From NCBI GenBank assembly GCA_001804815.1, contig MHBI01000087.1, positions 73,558 through 122,500 on the forward strand: a DNA stretch of 48,943 bases, read 5' to 3'. The DNA comes from Lentisphaerae bacterium GWF2_50_93. GTDB taxonomy: Bacteria; Verrucomicrobiota; Lentisphaeria; Victivallales; GWF2-50-93. Under the pieces are notes generated by a model. It saw only the letters and a program-made list of their open reading frames with translations. It ran no database searches and was not told the origin of the DNA. The translations under genes were made by a program, and so were the position numbers. Shown in pieces: positions 31,702 through 40,730 of the stretch (the stretch's first letter is position 1; the number at the start of each line of letters is the position of its first letter).

Positions 31702-34700
31702 CTACTTGCCCAGGACATATCTCATCCGTACGACTCCCTGGACTTCTGTCGCTGTGATTAGGAGCGTGCCTTCCGTTTTTTTAACACTCCACTGGACTTC
31801 GCTCTGTTCCGAGGCGACATCAACTATTTTTTCGCGGACAGGCTTTCCAAAAGCCTCCTTGCATTTTGCAACCAGGTCCGCGAATGACGGAGCCTGGGTG
31901 AAAGTCACGGCTATCTGGCTCATCTTGTCCTCGGAGAAGATGACATCGATGTCTGACGGCATGCCGAGGAGGAGCGACGCTTCTTTCAGGGATATCGTCT
32001 TGCTGGGTTTATCCGACAGCTCCTGCGGGGTGATTGATGTCCTTACAATCGTACCGTCACGGAGACTGCGGTGGGCGCGGTTGTAGTTGTCTCCCCAGCT
32101 GAGTGCGGGGAGGGGGTTGAATATTCCTGCAAGTTTCAGGTCAGTCGTCTCCGTCTCCTTTATTTCCCCTTTTGCCGCAATCGTATTCACGCCCGGACTT
32201 GGATCGACCGCGACATCCATGTTCTTTCCGCGTCCTGAGAATTCAAGCAGTCCCATCCACAGGGTCTGTTCCGGCTTGCGGATAGTGTTCTGGCCTGTGA
32301 TGGTGTTCTCCTCCGTCTGCCGCAGGGCGAAGTCGTAGCCTGTGAAACGGCCATTTATTTCAACCGGGAAGGAAAGCGTGTAGCTCACCTTGTCGACAAC
32401 TATCGGGGCAATCCCCGGATTCCTGACGGCCTTCGCCTGTTCGACCGGTCCGCCGGGCGTGGAATAATCATATGCGAACCCTGTGTTCTTGCAGTCCAAT
32501 ACAGCGCTCACATATGCCTTCCTGCAGGCGTCTGTACCGAGAAGAGGCTTGCCGTCGGCGCTTATCAGCGCAAATGAGATGAACGGAGTGTTGAAGCCGC
32601 TTATCGTGATGCCGTCCTTGAAGGAATACGAGGGGACAGTCTTTCCCGTATAGACTTTTACCGTGGGCGAATCAATTATCAGCCGTCCGTTCTGCCAGTC
32701 CCAGGTTGTGAAATTCCCTGTCTTTACAGCTTCCTTGACAGGTTCTCCGGGCAAAAGCTCTTTACCGTCAAGCAGGACGCCGCAGTCCCGTTCAGGCTCA
32801 AGTTTTATACGTGTTCCCCTTGTGAACGTGTTGAGGCTCATTTCCTTCCCGCCTATGCCGTTGAACGTGTCGAATGAGAATATCCCCTTGCTGCCGACCG
32901 TGTAGACTGCGGGATTCGGCGCCGTCTCGACCTCGCCGTTCAGGAAAATGCGGCCAGCCATCGCGATCGCCGACGTCATTGTCTGATCGTGTTCCAGATG
33001 GACGCCGGTCCACAAATGGGAAGTTGTGGGAGGCTGGGCTGTTCCAGCCAGAAGCTGTTCATCCGTGGAATTGCCAAACCAGGAGCCGTGGAATACGACA
33101 ACATCGAAATCCTGCCAGGACGTGAACACTGAAAGCATATAGGGGAATTCGGCGCGATATGGACTCGGGCGTCCACGTTGTGTCTCGTAGATGACCGAGA
33201 GCTTGTCGGACAGGCGGTGGCTGTCCAGGACGTAGAGCCCCGGGGGATTCGTCAGCATCGACGGTGTGGACCAGAAATACATGCTGACGGTGCTGGTGTC
33301 GCCGAGCCAGTTCGTGTAGAGCCACGGGATGCTGGGCCGGTACTGCGAGTCGAATGAGAATGGAACCACGTTCACGCCTACGCCTTTCGGTGCAAGCGAA
33401 CGGCAGAACTTCATGTACTCCTGGTTGCGTGAGTCGATCAGCGAATAGATGAACCGCGTGAAATCGCACTGGCGTTCCTTCGGGTATTTTGAATGCGAGG
33501 CGAGTATCGGTTCGAGCTTTATCGACATGTCCGACAGGCTTTCGCCCTGATCCAGTTTCTTCCATGCGGCAGTTATTCCCGCTTCGTCCTTGTATTTTTT
33601 CTCAAGCCAGGCGTTCCATTGCCTCTGCATCGAGTCCCTGAAATAAGCAGGCCATTTGCTGAAACCGTGCTCAAGCCAGTTCTTTGCGAGTCCGGCTTCA
33701 TTGTTGATCTCGATCAGGGCGATGATCTCGTCCTCGGCGTAGCGTTTGCCCGTATATGGATTAATATGGGTGAAGACATTTTCCGCATGGCGGATACGCG
33801 CCTTCCAGAAACGGTCATCCACATATCCAAAATGATCATAGCTGCCCTTTATCTCTCTCGCCGCCTTCTTCCACTCCGGCCAGTCTGCGCCCCCGGCAAG
33901 CCAGGAATCATCGGACAGCATGTCTGCGATCGGGATCTGTCCGGTTCCTGAGCCGACGGTCGTGGCAAGCATCACGAATATGCCGTTTTCCCGGTAGTCG
34001 GCCATCATCCTGTCATAGCGGTCCAGTGCGGATCCGTCTCCTTTCACATACTCCATGGCCTTTCCTGCTTTCGCCGATTCCGGAGTGTAGAAGCTTCCCT
34101 GGAACCAGACGCGCACGCAGTTGAATCCAAGACGACGGACACGTTCGCCTGTGCCGTCCTTCACCATTCCCCACAGTTTCAGCCTCTTGTCACCATAGAA
34201 CAATTTTCCGTCCTTCATCGTGGCATAGACACCGTTCCGGGGTTTGATCCCGTGATCGAAAAGGAGAGTCTTCGGATGGGATTTGACATTGGCTGTGCCC
34301 TTGGCGCCTTTGGCAATGGCAGGAAGGATTTTTTTTCCTTCGGCAGGCGTGATGGCAAAGAGCAGGGCGCATTCCCCATTATCTTTTGACAAGGAATCTC
34401 CCAGTGCCGTTTCAATCCCGGTGGCGGCAACTTTGGCGTTTTTGCCCTTGCCAGTATCCAGTTTTGCGCTGAAAACAGGTTTAGCCTCGACCTCGGCGCC
34501 AATCTCCAGATTTCCTCCCGGTTTGAGAACCCTATATATGGAAAGCTGTGAATCCTTCAGGCTTTCCGAGGCTTCGCTTATTATTCCGATGAGCCATGAG
34601 ATCTTGTGATCCTTGTTGCCGGAAAGCAGCTTCGCGGTACCTTCAATCGAATATGTCCCGGTTTTTTTCGCAGTGAATACGAGACACGGAGCCCAGCCGC

Positions 34701-35379
34701 TCTTGTCCTTGTCGTTTCTGCCGTTGTGATGCAGGCTGAGATTGCGGCCATCGCTTCTTGCGCTGAGAGAGCTTTCCTTGAGGCCGAATCCGCCTTTATC
34801 GTTTTTCAGCATTGGTGTTGAATTTGTGAGATCGGGGAAATCCTTGTAGTCGCCCTTTCCTGCAAGCGACATGTCTCCGATTGGACCGGATATCATCGGA
34901 TCACTCGGGAAAGAGGGCTCCATTTTGCCGGAACCGTCGTCTGCGGAGATCGCGAGTCCGGTGAAGACAGCTCCTCCGTTCCAGTGCCAATCCTTCTTGT
35001 AGGCGGTGATGAGAAGGCTTTCTCCTGCTGAGAGGCTGATTCCCCTGAGGGCCGGGATTTTTGCGAAATCCGCAGTTTCATTGTTGAGGTTTTCGCCGGA
35101 GGCGATCACATTCAATCCCCTGGGAAGCGCGACGACATTCAATTCCAAGTCAAGTGATTTCACATCGTCAGGCTTCAGTACGATCCTTTTCAGGAGCGCT
35201 ACGTTGAGGTTCTTCCTGGCCTTGAAGATCCCCTGCGAATCCTTTGCGAAGCGGATCTCGCTGGAATCCTGCAGTACCGGGTTGAGCTCGACTTTTACTG
35301 GATCCTCGGAAAATGATTGGAGGCCCAGTATGCCGAGCATGCAGACAGCAAGCGACTTTATAATTCTATTTTTTTCCAT
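31702..35379 (-). CDS. secreted glycoside hydrolase-like protein (clan GH-A type TIM barrel)
   Basis: 1,225 residues. Seen: a signal peptide-like N-terminus (about 1-25), an N-terminal beta-rich region to about 380 with jelly-roll-like segments, and a TIM-barrel portion at about 395-760. The barrel has LGFNCVRVWFQGSFYTPE near 415, IALIEINNEAGL near 553 and a long aromatic-rich stretch near 700-760. The INNE Glu561 is where GH5-like enzymes place the acid/base. LSVIYETQRGRPSPY near 730 is a candidate nucleophile region. A C-terminal beta-rich region follows. Family cannot be fixed by eye; GH5-like or another GH-A family is most likely. Probably a polysaccharidase exported to the periplasm or outside. 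It follows a pseudopilin gene by about 30 nt. Confidence 0.75.
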   Translation of the reverse strand: MEKNRIIKSLAVCMLGILGLQSFSEDPVKVELNPVLQDSSEIRFAKDSQGIFKARKNLNVALLKRIVLKPDDVKSLDLELNVVALPRGLNVIASGENLNNETADFAKIPALRGISLSAGESLLITAYKKDWHWNGGAVFTGLAISADDGSGKMEPSFPSDPMISGPIGDMSLAGKGDYKDFPDLTNSTPMLKNDKGGFGLKESSLSARSDGRNLSLHHNGRNDKDKSGWAPCLVFTAKKTGTYSIEGTAKLLSGNKDHKISWLIGIISEASESLKDSQLSIYRVLKPGGNLEIGAEVEAKPVFSAKLDTGKGKNAKVAATGIETALGDSLSKDNGECALLFAITPAEGKKILPAIAKGAKGTANVKSHPKTLLFDHGIKPRNGVYATMKDGKLFYGDKRLKLWGMVKDGTGERVRRLGFNCVRVWFQGSFYTPESAKAGKAMEYVKGDGSALDRYDRMMADYRENGIFVMLATTVGSGTGQIPIADMLSDDSWLAGGADWPEWKKAAREIKGSYDHFGYVDDRFWKARIRHAENVFTHINPYTGKRYAEDEIIALIEINNEAGLAKNWLEHGFSKWPAYFRDSMQRQWNAWLEKKYKDEAGITAAWKKLDQGESLSDMSIKLEPILASHSKYPKERQCDFTRFIYSLIDSRNQEYMKFCRSLAPKGVGVNVVPFSFDSQYRPSIPWLYTNWLGDTSTVSMYFWSTPSMLTNPPGLYVLDSHRLSDKLSVIYETQRGRPSPYRAEFPYMLSVFTSWQDFDVVVFHGSWFGNSTDEQLLAGTAQPPTTSHLWTGVHLEHDQTMTSAIAMAGRIFLNGEVETAPNPAVYTVGSKGIFSFDTFNGIGGKEMSLNTFTRGTRIKLEPERDCGVLLDGKELLPGEPVKEAVKTGNFTTWDWQNGRLIIDSPTVKVYTGKTVPSYSFKDGITISGFNTPFISFALISADGKPLLGTDACRKAYVSAVLDCKNTGFAYDYSTPGGPVEQAKAVRNPGIAPIVVDKVSYTLSFPVEINGRFTGYDFALRQTEENTITGQNTIRKPEQTLWMGLLEFSGRGKNMDVAVDPSPGVNTIAAKGEIKETETTDLKLAGIFNPLPALSWGDNYNRAHRSLRDGTIVRTSITPQELSDKPSKTISLKEASLLLGMPSDIDVIFSEDKMSQIAVTFTQAPSFADLVAKCKEAFGKPVREKIVDVASEQSEVQWSVKKTEGTLLITATEVQGVVRMRYVLGK

Positions 35380-35408
35380 TTATGAATCCTTTTTTTATTA
35401 TATATTGC

Positions 35409-36113
35409 CTATTCATCGCTCTTGCCGAAAACGATCCCTTCCCCTGTCTTGTACAGTGTCTTGTTGAAAAGCTGCTTGTAGAATGTGACGTGCCCATCCG
35501 CGAAGCTTAGGTTCTGTCCTTTCATATGGCGGAAGTCGCTTCCGACGATCCCTCCCGGTACCGTGCCGACTCCATTGTAGTCGAAGTCGCGTGTCGAAAC
35601 GCAGTATGGATAACCCCAGTAGTTGCTGTCGTGCTGCAGCATTGTGCGTTCGGGCTTGCGGATGTCGTTGGAAAAAGTAAATCCCACGTCCCATCCTGCA
35701 ACCAGCGCCTGCTTGAATCCGCTGAAACCGTGCATGTGATAGGACATGTAATGGCCGTGTGTGGCAGGGGGGGCGCTCTTATTATGCTTCGGACAGCGCA
35801 TTATCGTATTTAATCCGTCAGGCGCTTCCGGATGCTTCAGTCCGACCATGGGCGCCACGAAGTCAGCCCACCAGGGCCAGCCCTGGCCAGCTCCATTGTC
35901 ATGTCCCGTAGGAAGCAGGCCGTTATAGTCCACGGAATACGACTGGATTCCTATACCAAGCTGCTTCATGTTGCTCTGGCACACCGATGTCCATGCGACC
36001 TCCCTCGCGTTTCTAAGGGCCGGAAGGAGCATGGCCGCGAGAATTGCGATGATCGCAATCACTACCAGCAGCTCAATCAGGGTGAACTGCCGCTGTGTCG
36101 TACTCTTTTTCAT
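35409..36113 (-). CDS. type IV pilin-like/pseudopilin protein (prepilin N-terminus, H-X9-DG C-terminus)
   Basis: 234 residues. GGAGGG precedes the ATG. Seen: a short basic leader MKKSTTQRQ, then FTLIELLVVIAII and the rest of the hydrophobic N-terminal helix, then a globular domain ending in LSFADGHVTFYK. This is the layout of the large pseudopilin-like family expanded in Lentisphaerae and planctomycetes. Family knowledge: cleavage by prepilin peptidase just before the Phe and assembly into a pilus-like or secretion structure. No other secretion gene is near. It lies directly upstream of the 1,225-residue glycoside hydrolase on the same strand, and it has the normal, uninterrupted prepilin motif. 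Confidence 0.88.
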   Translation of the reverse strand: MKKSTTQRQFTLIELLVVIAIIAILAAMLLPALRNAREVAWTSVCQSNMKQLGIGIQSYSVDYNGLLPTGHDNGAGQGWPWWADFVAPMVGLKHPEAPDGLNTIMRCPKHNKSAPPATHGHYMSYHMHGFSGFKQALVAGWDVGFTFSNDIRKPERTMLQHDSNYWGYPYCVSTRDFDYNGVGTVPGGIVGSDFRHMKGQNLSFADGHVTFYKQLFNKTLYKTGEGIVFGKSDE

Positions 36114-36175
36114 CTTAGCCCTCCAGGGAGTTCAAGAACTTTGCCATTGTACCAATCCAGCAATAACTTATACCG

Positions 36176-37201
36176 TCATTTTGCCTTCACCAGCGCCTTC
36201 ACGAATTTTCGTTCGCGGACGGCCTTAAGTGCGTCCGCGATCTGGTCAAGCGTGAACACCTTTTCCATGTCCAGCCATATCGATGCGTCGAGCTTGCCTT
36301 CCTTCATGAATTTCAGGACTGATTCATGGGCCTCGCTCTCCTCGTATCCGCCATTGAAGACCGTAAATGTTCCCTGTCCGCCCATGGGATTGAGAGCATA
36401 GCTTTTCAACTCATCGACACCGTATACTCCGAAGCTTCCACCAGATTTTAGGAGAGGCAGCATGCGGTCGGCCTGGCCTTTTTTCCCTACTGAATCAATG
36501 ATCCTGTCAACCTGCTCGACTCCGGCTTTCCTGATTGCGGCGGCAAGATCCTGTTCGCGATAATCCACGTAGTGAGTCGCCCCGGCCTTCATGGCTGTCG
36601 CTCTTCTTTCAGGATTTCCTGCGACGACGACAACTGATGCTCCAAGGTTTCGGGCATGGGATGCGAATGCCAGGCCGTTGCCGCCGGACCCCATGATGAG
36701 GACACGGTCTCCTTTGCCGACTCCCATCCTGCTGATATAGCTGAAGGTCTCGCGCCAGGTTATTATCATGGTTGCCGCGCGTACATCGATGTCTGCCGGA
36801 AGCACCTGGTTGATCCTCTGGTAGCTCCACTGCGAGCTGTCGATGCCGTCATCCTTCATTGCCTTGTGATCAACTGCGATTCCGTATTCGGCGAATCCGC
36901 CCCAGTTGGAGGACAGGCCTGGCTTGAGGTCGCCGGGCGCTCCGACTCTCGTGACAAGATCGCCAATCCTGTAGTTCCTTGCTTTCGAACCGAGCTTTGT
37001 GACGCGTCCGATGCTTTCGTGTCCGATTATCGTCGGATAATTTATCTTGAAAGGAAGCCGTCCTTCGAGAAGATGGTTGTCTGTCCCGCTGCAGGTCGAC
37101 CCGTACAGTATCTCGCACAGGGCCTCGTATTCCTTCGGTTCCGGCACCGGCACGTCCATCACTGATAACTTTCCTATGCTTTCAACAACTGCTGCTTTCA
37201 T
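36176..37201 (-). CDS. zinc-type alcohol dehydrogenase family protein (MDR)
   Basis: 341 residues. AAGGA lies upstream of the ATG. Seen: GSTCSGTDNHLLEGRLPF near 33 with the first zinc Cys, PTIIGHESIGRVTKLG near 56 with the GHE motif, and the Rossmann site RVLIMGSGGNGLAFASHARN near 165. VDRIIDSVGKKGQADRML follows near 230. The four-Cys structural zinc loop is not evident. Family knowledge: NAD(P)-linked oxidation of an alcohol or polyol in the cytoplasm. It lies in a minus-strand run with a second MDR gene upstream and a pseudopilin and glycoside hydrolase downstream. Confidence 0.9.
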   Translation of the reverse strand: MKAAVVESIGKLSVMDVPVPEPKEYEALCEILYGSTCSGTDNHLLEGRLPFKINYPTIIGHESIGRVTKLGSKARNYRIGDLVTRVGAPGDLKPGLSSNWGGFAEYGIAVDHKAMKDDGIDSSQWSYQRINQVLPADIDVRAATMIITWRETFSYISRMGVGKGDRVLIMGSGGNGLAFASHARNLGASVVVVAGNPERRATAMKAGATHYVDYREQDLAAAIRKAGVEQVDRIIDSVGKKGQADRMLPLLKSGGSFGVYGVDELKSYALNPMGGQGTFTVFNGGYEESEAHESVLKFMKEGKLDASIWLDMEKVFTLDQIADALKAVRERKFVKALVKAK

Positions 37202-37276
37202 ATATAAATTCCTTTTTTTAATGAACTCATTTATTCAGGATTGATCCATAACTTTAGAACTTCCGCACTCACGCAC

Positions 37277-37320
37277 TTCAGAACTTCAGAACTTTAGAAC
37301 TTTAGAACTTTAGAACTTCT
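37277..37320. repeat. AACTTTAG tandem repeat
   Basis: Near-perfect tandem copies of a 9-nt unit (AACTTTAG/AACTTCAG) lie between the two dehydrogenase genes, ending next to the stop of the upstream one. A lone unit lies near 37250. No coding meaning. Confidence 0.65.
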
Positions 37321-37322
37321 TA

Positions 37323-38327
37323 TCACTCCCATCTTATCGTCACTCCCATGATATCCTTGTCGCCCTTGTTGATCTTTTCGAAGGTTGCAGGAGCATCCTT
37401 GTAAGTTATCCTGTGGGTGATCGCCTTGTCCCATGGCAGGATACCTGACGCCATATTCTTGATGACGGCCCTGCGGCATGGCTGCCATCCGTCGTCGCAC
37501 GGGAAGAACATCCTCAGCCTTCGGACATGTGCGGCCTGGAAATTGAACGCCACTGGCGCGCTGCCGTAGTTGCCCTGCCATATGAACGAGCCGTGGGTTT
37601 TGCAGAGCTCGAGCGTCGGATTGACGCATGCCGGAACACCAGTGCTTTCGAACACTGCGTCTGCGCCTTCCGGGACTATCTTCATCACCTCGTCCTTTAC
37701 GTTCTGCTTTCCTGCATCGATCACGTAGTCCGCGCCGAACTCCCTGGCCTTCTCGAGCTGCTTCGGGTTGATGTCGGCGGCGATGACCACGCATCCGCGG
37801 TGCGAGCAGGCGGCGATCACGCCAAGTCCGATAAGTCCGCAGCCGTAAACGACTACTGTCTGCCCCATCTTCGGGCTCGCCATGTCGACGCCGTAGAGGC
37901 TGACAGCCGGCAGGACGAACATCGACGCCTCCTCCATCGGGGCGCCCTCGGGCATGTGGTATGCGCCATGAGTCGTGTTCGGGGTGATGACAATGTGCGA
38001 GCAGTGGGTCCCGCTCACGCATGAGACGCTCTTTCCGTCGGGGAGTTTCATCGATGCATTGGCGCGGAAGTAAACCTTGTCACCGGCCTTGAAGTTGCTT
38101 ATCTCAGTTCCGACCTTCTCTACGATGCCGGTTCCCATGTATCCCGTGCAGAGCGGGTAGGGACCCCATGAGATCTTGTTGCGTATCAGTGCGAATTCAG
38201 TTCCGATGCTGACACCGGAATAGACGGTCTTTATCGCGATCTGGTCCTTTGCCGGATCCGGAAGTTCCACGTCCTGGATGCTGAAATTCTGCTTCTCGTC
38301 GCATATGAGTGCTTTTGCCTTTATCAT
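37323..38327 (-). CDS. MDR-family dehydrogenase lacking the GHE zinc motif
   Basis: 334 residues. GGGAG lies upstream of the ATG. Seen: YSGVSIGTEFALIRNK near 37 and CTGYMGTGIVEKVG near 61. In the latter position zinc dehydrogenases have G-H-E; here it reads GYMG, so the usual zinc ligand is absent. The Rossmann site VVVYGCGLIGLGVIAACSH near 155 and VIAADINPKQLEKAREFGAD near 180 are intact. Family knowledge: this BchC/sorbitol-dehydrogenase-like subgroup uses NAD(P)H on sugars or cyclitols without the standard zinc. It is the first gene of the minus-strand group and is preceded by a good sigma-70-like promoter at 38424-38452. It is divergent from an AraC gene. Confidence 0.88.
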   Translation of the reverse strand: MIKAKALICDEKQNFSIQDVELPDPAKDQIAIKTVYSGVSIGTEFALIRNKISWGPYPLCTGYMGTGIVEKVGTEISNFKAGDKVYFRANASMKLPDGKSVSCVSGTHCSHIVITPNTTHGAYHMPEGAPMEEASMFVLPAVSLYGVDMASPKMGQTVVVYGCGLIGLGVIAACSHRGCVVIAADINPKQLEKAREFGADYVIDAGKQNVKDEVMKIVPEGADAVFESTGVPACVNPTLELCKTHGSFIWQGNYGSAPVAFNFQAAHVRRLRMFFPCDDGWQPCRRAVIKNMASGILPWDKAITHRITYKDAPATFEKINKGDKDIMGVTIRWE

Positions 38328-38353
38328 CTTTGTTTCTCCCTTTTTTGTTTTAT

Positions 38354-38403
38354 GGAGCGCTGGCGTACTTCGACTGCGCTCAGTACAAGTCCCGCCGGCA
38401 ATC
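38354..38403. repeat. GGAG-foot REP interrupted by a TTCGACTGCGCTCAG element
   Basis: GGAGCGCTGGC at 38354 and GCCGGCAATC at 38394-38403 match the two sides of the REP at 23167-23188. In place of its 5-nt loop there is GTACTTCGACTGCGCTCAGT and a few more bases. The inner piece is itself palindromic at its ends (GTACT/AGTAC) and is related to the insert in the pseudopilin genes. Confidence 0.55.
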
Positions 38404-38423
38404 TAATTTTTCTTGTTGAGGAT

Positions 38424-38452
38424 AAGATATTAGCTTTGTTGCCATAGGTCAA
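38424..38452 (-). promoter_or_regulatory. sigma-70-type promoter for the dehydrogenase/glycoside hydrolase group
   Basis: On the minus strand: TTGACC (38452-38447), 17-nt spacer, TATCTT (38429-38424). Five of six and four of six consensus matches. It lies about 100 nt before the first dehydrogenase ATG. Confidence 0.5.
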
Positions 38453-38619
38453 TGCGACGAAACATTCATTGTTAGCACAAAACATGCATTATGAATAATT
38501 CTGCGAATTCTTCATGTTAAGACGGCGCAATCTGTTGAGTTTTGGAATTGTCAAGGTTATATTTTCGTAAATCGAAGGCTGAGGCATCTGAAACGGGGAG
38601 TGCCGTCTTAGCACTAATT

Positions 38620-39483
38620 ATGCGTAAGAAAATAAAAGCAGAGTTGGTTAATCCACGGATAAACCTCTTGTGGGCTGGCTGGTGGAAGCCGGGTTACGTG
38701 GAGCAGGGCCGCTACCTCTACGACCACGAGCTTGTCGTGTTCACGTCCGGGAAGTCCCGGGTCGTTGTCGGAGAGCAGGCGTTCACCTGCTCCAGGGGCG
38801 ACATCCTGATCATTCCGCCTGGAGTCCGGCACTGGACCCGGGCATTGGATGAAAGGGTGGAAAGATACTGTTTCCATTTCGACTGGGTGCATGGATTGCC
38901 GGAGGTAAGGCCGCCATTTGTCTACGAGGCGGCAGGCAGGTACGTCCGCAGCTGCTGCAAGCGGACTCCGAAGTGGCTGAGCATCAAAATGCCCCTGTAT
39001 TCTCCAGGCATCTCCCTGCAGAGGCTTCTTCAGTTTCTCCATCCTTTGACCAAGTGCGATAATTCTCCAGAAGGTGTCTTGAGACAACGCGGTCTTTTCC
39101 TTCAGCTGCTTGCGGAACTGCTGTCAGGCACTGGAGGAAAAGGCAGGAAACCGCGTGGTGGAAAATCCCTGCGGTTGGTCCAGTCCCTGAAGCAGAGGAT
39201 AGAAAGTGATTACCGTCTGCCTCTTTCAATGAATTCCATGGCCGCTGAATTCAAGGTGACCCCTGTCCACATGGCAAGGGCGTTCAGGACGCATGTCGGC
39301 ATGAGCCCGTTGGAATATGTCCACCGTCTCCGTCTTGAGGAGGCCTGCCGGCTTCTGTCATCAAGCGCGATGAACGTCTCCGAGGTTGCCATGTCGGTTG
39401 GTTTTGACGATGCCAATTATTTCAGCCGGCTGTTCCGGAAGAAGATGGGGATGTCGCCTTCGTCGGTTGTGGGAAATCCGTAA
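38620..39483 (+). CDS. AraC-family transcriptional regulator
   Basis: 287 residues from the ATG at 38620; a TTG at 38542 would add 26 residues of unclear value, and neither has a well-spaced RBS. Seen: an AraC-binding cupin at about 15-75 (DHELVVFTSGKSRVVVGEQA, RGDILIIPPGVRHW) and a C-terminal double helix-turn-helix at about 190-285, with MNSMAAEFKVTPVHMARAFR and SEVAMSVGFDDANYFSRLFR. Family knowledge: sugar-responsive activator. It is divergent from the dehydrogenase/pseudopilin/glycoside hydrolase group, which it probably controls. The 292-nt gap holds the interrupted REP and the promoter at 38424-38452. Confidence 0.88.
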   Translation: MRKKIKAELVNPRINLLWAGWWKPGYVEQGRYLYDHELVVFTSGKSRVVVGEQAFTCSRGDILIIPPGVRHWTRALDERVERYCFHFDWVHGLPEVRPPFVYEAAGRYVRSCCKRTPKWLSIKMPLYSPGISLQRLLQFLHPLTKCDNSPEGVLRQRGLFLQLLAELLSGTGGKGRKPRGGKSLRLVQSLKQRIESDYRLPLSMNSMAAEFKVTPVHMARAFRTHVGMSPLEYVHRLRLEEACRLLSSSAMNVSEVAMSVGFDDANYFSRLFRKKMGMSPSSVVGNP

Positions 39484-39526
39484 AAACTATTCAAGTATTA
39501 TTTTAAAAAAAGTTTCCGGAATACCC

Positions 39527-39555
39527 TTGACATGCATCTTTCCTTAATGTATAAT
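39527..39555 (+). promoter_or_regulatory. consensus sigma-70 promoter of the GntR-type regulator
   Basis: TTGACA at 39527-39532, exactly 17 nt, TATAAT at 39550-39555: a perfect match to both hexamers. The start codon at 39592 follows about 36 nt later. The strongest promoter seen in the window. Confidence 0.85.
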
Positions 39556-39591
39556 GGCTGGCAATGGAATGATAATGGAAGGTAAAATGGT

Positions 39592-40710
39592 ATGATTGAG
39601 AAAATTCCCAGCTACGAGCTTCCCGTATATCAGAAGGTGAAGAATTTCATTGTCCAGGAGATTTCCTCCGGACGGCTCTCCCCCGGTTCGTTCCTGCCTT
39701 CGGAAAGAAGCATCTGCACTGCATTGTCTGTAAGCAGGGATTCCGCAAAGCGGGCATTCCTCGAATTGGAAAACGAGGGATACATCGCCTGCAGCAAGAA
39801 CAGGAGGCCGGTTGTCGGCAAGCTTGCGGCAAAGGCGTTCGGCCCGAACAGCAGCACGGTGGCCATAATATCAAGAATCCCCTTTTCATCCGTCCTCGAT
39901 CAGGAATACAACCAGCTTGCAAATGTATTCCTCCATGTGATGAAGGCCCTCGATGAGAACAGCCTGAATTCCGCTTTTTTCAGCCCTGGCTATTTCACCA
40001 TGAATACTGAAAGGAAGGTACAGGATATTGTTTCGGCCAACTACGGAGCAATCCTCTATTACACCGGCGGAGGCTATGTTGACGACAAATACATTTCAGC
40101 ATTTGAGAAGAGCCAGACGCCATGCGTCGTCATCGAAGGTTATCTCGACCACAATGATTCGAACGTGAACACTGTCGACATTGATGATTCCCACGGCGCG
40201 TATATTGCAACTAAATACCTGCTTGACAAAGGACACCGCAACGTAGTCCATGCAACTTTCAAGAGCGACAGGAAATGGGTTGCTGCGAGAAAGGCTGGAT
40301 TCAGGCGGGCGATCGAGGAGGCGGGGTTCAAGTTTTCATCTTCCATGGTGTATGAGCTGGTTGATTTCGAGTCGGATTCCAACGACAAGCTCACGGAGCT
40401 TCCTGAGGCATTCTGGAAAAGGAAACCTACAGCGGTATTCGCAGCATCTGATAAACTCGCCGAATCAGTGAATGCCGTATTCAGGGGGAGAGGCATGCGG
40501 GTGCCTGATGACATCTCCCTTGTCGGATTTGACAATGTGCCGACGGGAACCGATGTGCCTCTTACGACCGTTTCACACATGACCCGTGACATCGGGGAGA
40601 AGGTTTCTGAAATCCTCCTCAGGAAAATGAGTTCTGCAAACGGGGATCATGTCTACAAGGAAGTGATTAAGCCCAGGCTGATAGTCAGGGACTCCGTAAG
40701 GAATGTTTAA
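39592..40710 (+). CDS. GntR-type regulator with LacI/periplasmic-binding-like sensor domain
   Basis: 372 residues. GGAAGG precedes the ATG. Seen: a GntR winged helix at about 8-78 (GSFLPSERSICTALSVSRDS, RAFLELENEGYIACSKN). From about 90 on there is a type-1 periplasmic-binding fold as in LacI proteins, with VNTVDIDDSHGAYIATKYLL, KPTAVFAASDKLAES, and the C-terminal ISLVGFDNVPTGTDVPLTTV. This chimera is the AraR-like class. Family knowledge: a sugar-responsive repressor. It stands just before the pseudopilin/large secreted protein run on the same strand, its likely target, and has its own perfect sigma-70 promoter. Confidence 0.92.
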   Translation: MIEKIPSYELPVYQKVKNFIVQEISSGRLSPGSFLPSERSICTALSVSRDSAKRAFLELENEGYIACSKNRRPVVGKLAAKAFGPNSSTVAIISRIPFSSVLDQEYNQLANVFLHVMKALDENSLNSAFFSPGYFTMNTERKVQDIVSANYGAILYYTGGGYVDDKYISAFEKSQTPCVVIEGYLDHNDSNVNTVDIDDSHGAYIATKYLLDKGHRNVVHATFKSDRKWVAARKAGFRRAIEEAGFKFSSSMVYELVDFESDSNDKLTELPEAFWKRKPTAVFAASDKLAESVNAVFRGRGMRVPDDISLVGFDNVPTGTDVPLTTVSHMTRDIGEKVSEILLRKMSSANGDHVYKEVIKPRLIVRDSVRNV

Positions 40711-40730
40711 TAATAGGGCGGAGGGTGAAT

